Positions 25,409-31,801 of a stretch of 47,327 bases of DNA are shown here, piece by piece. Both the position numbers and the translations under genes were made by a program. The DNA lies in assembly GCA_005883355.1 (NCBI GenBank), contig VAXG01000111.1, forward strand, positions 1-47,327, read 5' to 3'. Each line of letters starts with the position of its first letter. The first letter of the stretch is position 1. Source of the DNA: Actinomycetota bacterium. Lineage in GTDB: Bacteria; Actinomycetota; Thermoleophilia; Gaiellales; Gaiellaceae. The notes under the pieces were generated by a model. That model did not search any database, had not been told where the DNA came from, and worked only from the letters and a program-made list of their open reading frames with translations.

Positions 25409-25648
25409 ATGGTCAACAAGCCGTCACGCATCGACCTCCTGGAGCTCGACATCGACCTGCGGCTCACCGACCTCTGGCGCGAGGCGGGGGAGATCACGGA
25501 ATGGAATCTCGACGTCGTCGCGGCCTTCATGCGCGCCGCCTACGGGAAGGGCTACTGCGATGCCCTGACCGAGGACGCGCCGGGCTCGCTGTGCCAAGAC
25601 CACGGCTATCGGATCCCGGGGCGCCGCCCCGCCCCGGCACACGATTAG
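25409..25648 (+). CDS. Small protein of unknown function (79 residues)
   Basis: The product opens with MVNKPSRIDLLELDIDLRLTDLWREAG and contains AFMRAAYGKGYCDALTED; it looks helical and soluble. No family is recognised. Good support comes from the leaderless signature: TACCCT (25397-25402), 6 nt, then ATG at 25409. A longer open frame upstream crosses the divergent epimerase promoter and is rejected. The gene ends 11 nt from the stop of the convergent zinc-finger gene. Confidence 0.65.
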   Translation: MVNKPSRIDLLELDIDLRLTDLWREAGEITEWNLDVVAAFMRAAYGKGYCDALTEDAPGSLCQDHGYRIPGRRPAPAHD

Positions 25649-25658
25649 TGACGTAGTA

Positions 25659-25841
25659 CTAGTCGCGGACGAGACGTCCAAGCAAGCCCCGCCGCTCCCA
25701 GCCGGTTGATGCCGCGGTCCCCCTTGCGAGCGTGTCCGCGCAGAAGAGACAGTTGCTGACGTGGGCGTCTATTGCAACGAGCGTTTGCTGAGGCAGTTCG
25801 CGTGTCACGTAATTGTCGAGAACTTCGCCGTATAGATGCAT
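25659..25841 (-). CDS. Minimal ZAS-type zinc-finger protein (zf-HC2-like)
   Basis: The product is 60 residues. His27 and Cys31/Cys34 form the HxxxCxxC signature (HVSNCLFC) of zinc-binding anti-sigma factors, preceded by the usual short helix (YGEVLDNYVTREL). The protein then ends, without the membrane helix or sensor domain of full anti-sigma proteins. An AAGGAGGTGAT Shine-Dalgarno sequence precedes the ATG, the strongest in the window. Upstream TATCTT (25873-25868) could be its -10. It lies behind the sensor kinase gene on the same strand, and no sigma factor gene is nearby. A sigma-binding role is inferred only from the motif. Confidence 0.7.
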   Translation of the reverse strand: MHLYGEVLDNYVTRELPQQTLVAIDAHVSNCLFCADTLARGTAASTGWERRGLLGRLVRD

Positions 25842-25846
25842 TGGTC

Positions 25847-25857
25847 TATCACCTCCT
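25847..25857 (-). promoter_or_regulatory. Consensus Shine-Dalgarno AAGGAGGTGAT
   Basis: Eleven nt matching the 16S 3' end lie 5 nt upstream of the ATG at 25841. In a window where most operon heads lack an SD, this marks the small zinc-finger protein for high translation. Confidence 0.75.
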
Positions 25858-25915
25858 TCGACAGACGAAGATAGGTGGGGCCCTTAAGAGCGCCCTGAGA
25901 AATCGAGTCCCGGGC

Positions 25916-26986
25916 CTAAGAGTTCTGTAAGAGTTGCAGCGCACTCACGGATGCTTGTTCGAAACGGGGCAAGCGTAGTGCGAACGTCGCACCGTTCCGC
26001 GAGTTCCGCACCGTGCAGCGGCCCCCGTGCGCTTTTGCGATCGCATCGACGATCGCAAGACCAAGGCCGACACCTCCCTTGGCGCGCGTGCGCGCGGCAT
26101 CGGCGCGAGCGAAGCGCTCGAAGATCTGCGCGAGTGCGCCTTCAGGGACGCCCTCGCCGCCGTCTTCTATCTCGACGACGACGCTTCCGCCCGAGGCTCG
26201 TGACCTCAGCTCGATCGGATCTCCGTTCTCGGTGTACTTCACCGCGTTCTCGAAGAGCGCGTCCAATGCGGCGCGTAGTCCCTCGGGGTCGACCGCGAGC
26301 TTTCCCGCGACGAGCGGACCAAGATTCCACGCGCGCGGTGCGACCTCCGACCAGCGCAGGAACACATCCTCGAGATAAGGCTCCAAGTCGATCTCCTCGA
26401 GGACGATGAAATCGGGCTGGTCGGCCTTCGCGAGCAGGAGGAGCCGGGCGAGGATCTGCTCGATGCGTTGCAGTTCGTCGAGCGCGATGTCGATCTCGTG
26501 AGCCGAGTTGCCGTTTGTGCGCCTGTGCACCTCGAGGTGGCCGCGCGCAATCGTGACTGGCGTGCGCAGCTCGTGCGAGGCGTCATGAAGAAACCGCTCC
26601 TGACGTTGCAGCAGTGACTCGCGCTGCGCCGCCTGACGCTCGACGATTCCGAGTGCGTCCTGGCGGCGGCGGGCGTGCCAGACCATGGCGAGGAACATCG
26701 CCGACATCAGCGGCACTTCGAACAACTCACCCCAGAGCTGGTCGCCGGAGAACGCGTCGTTCAAAATCAACGCGCCGGTGACCGTCACGACCGCCAACAA
26801 CGTCAGATATGTCGCCGCGGCCCGCCAGACGCGAAAGCCGTAGAGCAACGTCAGGCTGATCCAGACGAAGTGGAAGGGGATCGTCTCCCAGCCGGGCCAG
26901 ACGGCCATGGCGACAAAGTTCGCGATCGCGAAGGCCGCCCAGGCGACCTCCGGCCACCTACGCCGCAGAAAGGCGATAGCCCGCAT
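25916..26986 (-). CDS. Membrane sensor histidine kinase
   Basis: The product is 356 residues. Residues 12-104 hold about four membrane helices with short loops and little extracytoplasmic domain, so it may sense a membrane, redox or respiratory signal. The H-box is LHDASHELRTPVTIARGHL with phosphoacceptor His138. Then come the N-box DALFENAVKYT, G1 DGGEGVPEG, the F-box and G2 GVGLGLAIVDAIAKAHGG. The start overlaps the response regulator gene by 29 nt, so the two are cotranscribed. It lies divergently from the cbb3 oxidase operon, which is its probable target. Confidence 0.93.
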   Translation of the reverse strand: MRAIAFLRRRWPEVAWAAFAIANFVAMAVWPGWETIPFHFVWISLTLLYGFRVWRAAATYLTLLAVVTVTGALILNDAFSGDQLWGELFEVPLMSAMFLAMVWHARRRQDALGIVERQAAQRESLLQRQERFLHDASHELRTPVTIARGHLEVHRRTNGNSAHEIDIALDELQRIEQILARLLLLAKADQPDFIVLEEIDLEPYLEDVFLRWSEVAPRAWNLGPLVAGKLAVDPEGLRAALDALFENAVKYTENGDPIELRSRASGGSVVVEIEDGGEGVPEGALAQIFERFARADAARTRAKGGVGLGLAIVDAIAKAHGGRCTVRNSRNGATFALRLPRFEQASVSALQLLQNS

Positions 26987-27635
26987 GGCGAATGGTTTCG
27001 ATCGGCGCGTCGTCGCCGAGCTTCTTGCGCAGCCGCCGAATACAGACGTCGACGACGTTCGAGTGCGGATCGAAGTGGTAGCCCCAGACCTCGGAGAGCA
27101 GGCGCTCGCGGCTAATCACCTCGCCCCGATGCTCGAGCAGGTGATGGAGGACGCGAAACTCGCGATCCGATAACTGTGCGGTCACGGGACCAAGTCGCGC
27201 CTCACGCCGCGCGAGGTCCAGCACGAGCGTCCCCGCGCGGACGACGTGGCCATCTTCGCCCTTTCTCGCGCGGCGCAACTGCACATGGATGCGCGCGATC
27301 AGCTCGTCGAACGAGAACGGCTTGCTCAGGTAGTCGGCCGCGCCGAGCCCGAAACCGCGCAGCTTCGTCGGCAAGTCCGACCGCGCCGAGACGATCACGA
27401 CCGGGAGCTCTGGGCGTGCGCCGTTCAACTCATGCAGAACGCTCAGGCCGTCCAGCCCCGGCAGGAGCAGATCGAGCAGCACGAGGTCGTACGCGTCGCG
27501 TTGTGCGCGCTTGAGCCCCTCGCGACCGTTGCGCGCGCCGTCGACCGCAAAGCCCTCGGCCTCCAGTCCTCGTGCCAGGAAACCGAGGATTCGAGGCTCG
27601 TCCTCGATCACCAGAATCCGCACCGGCACGACCAT
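26958..27635 (-). CDS. OmpR/PhoB-family response regulator
   Basis: The product is 225 residues. The receiver domain has the acidic pocket EDEP (11-14), phosphoacceptor Asp55 in LVLLDLLLPG, and the Lys of LSKPFSFDEL. The C-terminal winged helix has LSDREFRVLHHLLEHRGEVISRERLLSEVWGY and VDVCIRRLRKKLG, typical of OmpR-type DNA binding. ATG 27635 is preferred over the further upstream ATG. Just beyond the start lie three 11-bp-spaced GATGAC repeats, a likely binding site for this regulator, between it and ccoN. Confidence 0.95.
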   Translation of the reverse strand: MVVPVRILVIEDEPRILGFLARGLEAEGFAVDGARNGREGLKRAQRDAYDLVLLDLLLPGLDGLSVLHELNGARPELPVVIVSARSDLPTKLRGFGLGAADYLSKPFSFDELIARIHVQLRRARKGEDGHVVRAGTLVLDLARREARLGPVTAQLSDREFRVLHHLLEHRGEVISRERLLSEVWGYHFDPHSNVVDVCIRRLRKKLGDDAPIETIRHAGYRLSAA

Positions 27636-27647
27636 AACCGACCTTGC

Positions 27648-27689
27648 GATGACATGAAGATGACTCCGAGATGACAGTTCGGTCATCTC
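27648..27689. promoter_or_regulatory. Candidate response-regulator operator: GATGAC direct repeats every 11 bp
   Basis: GATGAC occurs at 27648, 27659 and 27670, exactly 11 bp apart. An inverted GTCATC at 27682-27687 forms an 8-bp stem with the third copy. Spacing of 11 bp matches tandem OmpR/PhoB dimers. The site lies between divergent operons. Confidence 0.6.
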
Positions 27690-27704
27690 TTGTGGAGTTG
27701 GCGC

Positions 27705-29234
27705 ATGACGGATCTATGGTCGGCCCCGGCAATGGGCGAACGAACTCCGGAGCCCGGCAACGTGATCGGCGAGGCGCCGGCTCCGCTGACGGAAAGGGCT
27801 ACGCGCCCGTCGCCGTTTCCCGATCGCGCGGCCCGCCACTGGATCCTCTCCGCGATCTTCTGGCTGACCGTCGTGGACCTCTTCGGCCTCGTCCTCGCGA
27901 CGGAGTTCGTGACGCCCGAGGCCTTCGGCGGCATCTCCTGGCTCAGCTTCAGCCGAATCCGGCCCTCGCACGTCAGCGGCGTCATCCTCGCCTGGCTGAC
28001 GATGATGTACTTCGGTGCGCTCTTCTACATGCTCCCGCGCCTGATCGGCACCCGGGGGATGTGGAGCGAGCGTCTGGGCGTATGGTGCGCATGGGCCTGG
28101 AACCTGATGTTCCTGCTGGGGGTCATCGGGCTCCTCACGGGCCACAGTCAGGGCCGCGAGTACGGCGAGTTCATCTGGCCGATCGACATCTTGCTCCTCG
28201 TCGTCTGGCTCGCGAACGTCGTCAACATCCTCGCCACCGTTTCGCTGCGGACGATTCGCCCGATCTACGTCTCCGTCTGGTTCTTCATAGCCAGCCCCAT
28301 CTGGCTCGCCGTCGATTACGCGATCGGCAACGTCATCTGGCGCCCAGGGAACGTGTGGGGCGCTCCCTCCGGCGCCTTGGAGGGAAGCCTGTCCGACGCG
28401 ATGCTCAACTGGTGGTACGCGCACAATCTGTTCGGGCTGTGGCTGACGCCGATGCTGATCGCGATCACGTACTACATGGTCCCGCGGATCACGAACACCC
28501 CTCTTTACAGCTACACGCTCTCGCTCATCTCGTTCTGGGGGATGGCGTTCCTCTACACCGGGGTGGGAGACCACCACATCCTTCAGTCGCCAACCCCGTC
28601 GTGGTTGAAGACGATTGCAGAAGTCTCCTCGTGGGCGCTCTTGATACCGGTCTTCGCCTTCACGATCAACATCCTCGGCACGATGAAGGGCAACTGGGAC
28701 AAGTTCTTTACGAACTTACCCCTGCGCTTCACGCTCACGGCCTTCTTCTTCTACTTCCTGGTCAACATCCAGGGCGCGTTCGAGGCGATCCAGCCGTTCA
28801 ACAAGCTGCAGCACTTCACCAATTTCGTTGTCGCCCACGCGCACTTAGCACTCCTCGGTGCCTTCACGATCCTCGGGATGGGGGTGATCGACTACATCGT
28901 CGCCCAGGTCTACGCGCGGCCGTTGTTCAGCCGCACCCTCACGGAGTGGCAGTACTGGCTCGTCACCGTTGGGTTCACCGGCTTCTTCAGCGTTCTGACG
29001 CTCGCCGGCTTCCAGCAAGGATTCAGCTGGGCGGAGGGCATTCCTGAGGTGAACGTCCTGCCTCAGCTCCACGCCTACTACATCGCGCGCGGAATCTTCG
29101 GGGCGATGATCGTCGTCTCCGGGATCGTCCAGATCGTCAACGTCGGCATGACGATCTTCACGAACACGCATGAGCGTCGCCGGAGGGAGACGCTCCGTGT
29201 CGCGGAAGCCGTCGCGCCGCCACTTTCCGGATAG
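27705..29234 (+). CDS. ccoN: cbb3-type cytochrome c oxidase subunit I (CcoN)
   Basis: This is the catalytic subunit of a proton-pumping cbb3 haem-copper oxidase (proton-motive O2 reduction, high oxygen affinity). The 509-residue product has about 12-14 membrane helices. Haem and CuB ligands are visible: RPSHVSG (low-spin haem His), WWYAHNLFG (CuB His), GVGDHHILQS (the CuB His pair), and the VAHAHLALLG pair near helix X. Start ATG 27705 has GGAG 8 nt upstream; TTG 27690 is less likely. It is the first gene of an approximately 11-kb operon and is divergent from a two-component system. Confidence 0.95.
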   Translation: MTDLWSAPAMGERTPEPGNVIGEAPAPLTERATRPSPFPDRAARHWILSAIFWLTVVDLFGLVLATEFVTPEAFGGISWLSFSRIRPSHVSGVILAWLTMMYFGALFYMLPRLIGTRGMWSERLGVWCAWAWNLMFLLGVIGLLTGHSQGREYGEFIWPIDILLLVVWLANVVNILATVSLRTIRPIYVSVWFFIASPIWLAVDYAIGNVIWRPGNVWGAPSGALEGSLSDAMLNWWYAHNLFGLWLTPMLIAITYYMVPRITNTPLYSYTLSLISFWGMAFLYTGVGDHHILQSPTPSWLKTIAEVSSWALLIPVFAFTINILGTMKGNWDKFFTNLPLRFTLTAFFFYFLVNIQGAFEAIQPFNKLQHFTNFVVAHAHLALLGAFTILGMGVIDYIVAQVYARPLFSRTLTEWQYWLVTVGFTGFFSVLTLAGFQQGFSWAEGIPEVNVLPQLHAYYIARGIFGAMIVVSGIVQIVNVGMTIFTNTHERRRRETLRVAEAVAPPLSG

Positions 29235-29237
29235 CCG

Positions 29238-30656
29238 ATGGACGGCGAGCGCACACAGACGCAGCACGACGGCCCCGAGCGTCCCCGCGGCTGGGCGCCG
29301 CACCCACGCGAGCAGATGCTCATCACGCCGCTCGTCGCCGGGCTGGGCGGCCTGCTGGCGTTTTTCACCGTCGTCTTCATCGTCGTGTGGCTGCCGATTC
29401 ATACGTTCGACCCACCCGCGTCGCTCGATTGGGCCCCTCTCTCCGACCAGGCCGTCAAGGGACGCAATCTGTTCGCACAGAACGGGTGCTACGTCTGCCA
29501 TTCCGGCTACTCGCGTCCGCAGGACGTACGGGAGAGCCTCTACTTCCTGTACCCGAAGGTCTCGCAGCCGGGCGACTTCTACGGAAGCGACCAGTCGCCG
29601 AACCTGCTCGGGACCGAACGGACGGGCCCGGATCTCTCCCAGGAGTCGGGGTGGCATCCCGACGACTGGCAGCGAGCTCACTTCTACGACCCGCGTTTCG
29701 TCGATCCGCTCTCGCTGATGCCGCCGATGAAGTCCCTCTTCTCTGACACGCAGATCGAACAGCTGATCACGTTCGTCGAGACGCGCAGCGGCAAATCAGG
29801 CCTCCTGCGCTACGCCGGCCAGCTGTACTCGAAGCACGTCGTCACCACCAATCAGGGGTTCCCACAGCCCTACACCGGCTTCCAGGGCGCACACAAGCCG
29901 ATCCTCGAGGGGAACGACAAGATCCTCAACCCACCCAAGGACCAGCTCGAGGAGGCGCCCAACCTCGCGCAGATCGATCGGAGCTACTGGCTCTCAGCGA
30001 ATCCTCTGCCGGTGACAGAAGAAAACCTCCTGCGGGGCAAGGAAGTCTTCTTGCAGCGCTGCGTCGGCTGCCACGGCATCGCGGGCGACGGGAAAGGCCC
30101 GGGTGCTGCGTTCATGTCTCCGTCCCCTGCCGACTTCACAAGCGCAGACGACGCCTGCTGTGGCGGCGACACGGGGCCGGGTGACTTCTACTATCGCATC
30201 CTGCGCGGCTGGCCCGGGACGGGCATGGAAAACTTCGGCGACCGGCTCGACATCTGGCGTGTCGTCCTGTTCGTGAAGACGATTCCGAATCACACGCTGA
30301 GAAAGAACGTGGTCCCCGAACCGAAGGACTACATCGTGTGGCAGCCCTCGAAGGAGCTGATCGCCTGGCTCAAGAGTCGGCAGAAGCCCACGGGGAACGC
30401 GTCGTTCTCGAAGAAGGCTGTAACGGATCCGTTCATGCAGGAGGCGATGCGCGTCCTCCCAGGGCTGGCGCCCGGTGACAAGTTCCTCCTGAACGACGGC
30501 AAGACTCCGCTGTCTCTCGACGACGCGGCGGCCGGGATCAAGGCCATCTACCAGGATCTGCTCGACAGGGCCTGGAACGAGGCGCGCGCGCGTGGGAACA
30601 AGCTTCCACCAGAGGTGCAGAAGGCAATTCCTCCGACCGTCCCGGGCCAGCAATGA
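29238..30656 (+). CDS. Fused CcoO/CcoP-like membrane dihaem cytochrome c
   Basis: The product is 472 residues. One membrane helix (about 28-53) anchors the protein. The first haem site is GCYVCHSGYSRPQD (Cys84, Cys87, His88), followed by ERTGPDLS and an MPPM axial-methionine region, the hallmark of CcoO. The second site is RCVGCHG (Cys275, Cys278, His279), with GWPGTGMENF providing the axial Met, as in CcoP. CcoO and CcoP are normally separate; here they appear as one chain, and no second CcoP gene follows. The product passes electrons from the bc1 complex or soluble cytochrome c to CcoN. It begins 3 nt after ccoN. Confidence 0.92.
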   Translation: MDGERTQTQHDGPERPRGWAPHPREQMLITPLVAGLGGLLAFFTVVFIVVWLPIHTFDPPASLDWAPLSDQAVKGRNLFAQNGCYVCHSGYSRPQDVRESLYFLYPKVSQPGDFYGSDQSPNLLGTERTGPDLSQESGWHPDDWQRAHFYDPRFVDPLSLMPPMKSLFSDTQIEQLITFVETRSGKSGLLRYAGQLYSKHVVTTNQGFPQPYTGFQGAHKPILEGNDKILNPPKDQLEEAPNLAQIDRSYWLSANPLPVTEENLLRGKEVFLQRCVGCHGIAGDGKGPGAAFMSPSPADFTSADDACCGGDTGPGDFYYRILRGWPGTGMENFGDRLDIWRVVLFVKTIPNHTLRKNVVPEPKDYIVWQPSKELIAWLKSRQKPTGNASFSKKAVTDPFMQEAMRVLPGLAPGDKFLLNDGKTPLSLDDAAAGIKAIYQDLLDRAWNEARARGNKLPPEVQKAIPPTVPGQQ

Positions 30657-30946
30657 AGGGCCTCCTCAGGAGCGTCGCGGTCGTCGGTGCGCTTGCCCTC
30701 GTAGCACCGGCGGCTGCGTTCGCTCACGATGCGCCCGAGACCGCGAAGTCGCGCTGGGTGATGGTCGACTGGATGCTCGAGTCGTTCTTCGTGTTCGCGG
30801 GCTTTGCCCTGGTGGTGTTCATCTGGGCGTGGAAGGCGGGGCACTTTCACGACCTCGAGGCCCAGGCCGCCATTCCGCTTCTGATCGAGGAAGAGGACTA
30901 CTACACCCCGGAATGGGCGTTCGATGACGAGGAGTGGGACGAATGA
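30653..30946 (+). CDS. CcoS/FixS-like oxidase assembly protein with an added signal sequence
   Basis: The product is 97 residues. A cleavable-looking signal (AAAFAHDA) is followed by a soluble stretch and a helix ending VFIWAWKAGHFHDLEAQA. The W-x-W-K-x-G-x-F-x-DLE pattern is the signature of CcoS, which assists cofactor insertion into cbb3 oxidases, though normal CcoS lacks the N-terminal signal. An acidic tail (EEEDYY ... DDEEWDE) follows. The ATG overlaps the upstream stop (ATGA). Assignment as CcoS-like is inferred from the motif and neighbourhood. Confidence 0.7.
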   Translation: MKGLLRSVAVVGALALVAPAAAFAHDAPETAKSRWVMVDWMLESFFVFAGFALVVFIWAWKAGHFHDLEAQAAIPLLIEEEDYYTPEWAFDDEEWDE

Positions 30947-31290
30947 GCATGCCGACCGGCGACACGCCCCAGAAGGTCCAGGAGTTCTATCTCTATCTGA
31001 ACGGCCACCAGGAAACGACCCGTCCCGTCCAGCCCTGGCACGTCGACTGGATGTCGGTGGCCTGGCTGTGGGGCTTCGTGTTGTCTCTCATTGTCGTACT
31101 GCTCCTGTGGGTCAGGCAGTACCGAACCACGCGGCAGCGAAGGGGCATCTATCCGGTGGACAGCTTCGGCGGGTGGACCTCGGAAGGCGCGGGACCGGCC
31201 ACGGGATTCTTCCTCCTCTTCACAGCAATCATCGTGGGATTCGCGGTCGCGCTCATCGTCGGGCACCTCGTCTGGGGGCAGAAGTTCTGA
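30943..31290 (+). CDS. Two-helix membrane protein of the oxidase operon
   Basis: The product is 115 residues. Two hydrophobic helices (about 38-58 and 88-110) are joined by a basic loop (RQYRTTRQRRGIYP). The N-terminus has aromatic residues (FYLYLNGHQETTRPVQPWHVDWM). I do not recognise a named family. The size and position suggest a small subunit or assembly factor of the cbb3 oxidase, perhaps in the place of CcoQ. The ATG overlaps the stop of the CcoS-like gene (ATGA), and its own stop overlaps the next start (TGATG). Confidence 0.6.
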   Translation: MSMPTGDTPQKVQEFYLYLNGHQETTRPVQPWHVDWMSVAWLWGFVLSLIVVLLLWVRQYRTTRQRRGIYPVDSFGGWTSEGAGPATGFFLLFTAIIVGFAVALIVGHLVWGQKF

Positions 31291-31613
31291 TGGCTGCGAT
31301 CTCGGTCCTCCCGTTCGTTTCGTATTCCTCGATGACCGAGACGCTCGTTCCCGCCGCCCAGTGGCCGACGGTCTACTCGTCACTGCAGGCGTTGAAGGGG
31401 CACGTCCAGGAATACCCCGGCTGTCAGAGCTTCGACGTGTTCGTGCGAGCGGAAGGAGACGGCGACGTGGTGGTCCACTGCTACACCACCTGGGACACGC
31501 CTGGGCAGCTCGAGGTGTTCCTCGAGCGCGGCTACACCTTCGAGCGGTTGCTTGCCGACGTCGGTTCGGGGCTCACTCCTTCGCGCAGCCTCGTGATGGA
31601 GAAGGTCTTCTGA
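31290..31613 (+). CDS. ABM-like dimeric alpha-beta-barrel protein
   Basis: The product is 107 residues. SLQALKGHVQEYPGCQSFDVFVRAEGDGDVVVHCYTTWDTPGQLEVFLERG follows the strand-helix pattern of antibiotic-biosynthesis-monooxygenase-like domains (split here for reading: EYPGCQSFDVF, then TTWDTPGQLEVFL). Members include monooxygenases and haem-degrading proteins; no haem-binding residue can be fixed by eye. It is soluble and lies inside an oxidase operon, so a cofactor or redox role is plausible. The ATG shares one base with the upstream stop. Confidence 0.6.
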   Translation: MAAISVLPFVSYSSMTETLVPAAQWPTVYSSLQALKGHVQEYPGCQSFDVFVRAEGDGDVVVHCYTTWDTPGQLEVFLERGYTFERLLADVGSGLTPSRSLVMEKVF

Positions 31614-31798
31614 TGGCGCAGAATCAGGACGACCAACCGCGGCCTGCACGACCGCTGTTCGGCTACCGGGACGTTGGTGAGGAGGTACGGCACGGGCGGC
31701 AAGCGCTGACGCGCGCCTGGATCGTGCTCGCGATCCTGATCGTGATCTACTTCGCCTGGACGCTGACGGTCTATTTCATCGAACCGGGTCTTCGGTAG
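31613..31798 (+). CDS. Single-helix small membrane protein of the oxidase operon
   Basis: The product is 61 residues. A polar N-terminal half (QNQDDQPRPARPLFGYRDVG) is followed by one membrane helix (about 36-57: WIVLAILIVIYFAWTLTVYF). No family is recognised. TGATG overlap with the upstream gene and a 3-nt gap to the next gene put it firmly in the operon. Its size fits a CcoQ-like or other accessory subunit. Confidence 0.6.
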   Translation: MAQNQDDQPRPARPLFGYRDVGEEVRHGRQALTRAWIVLAILIVIYFAWTLTVYFIEPGLR

Positions 31799-31801
31799 CA
31801 C

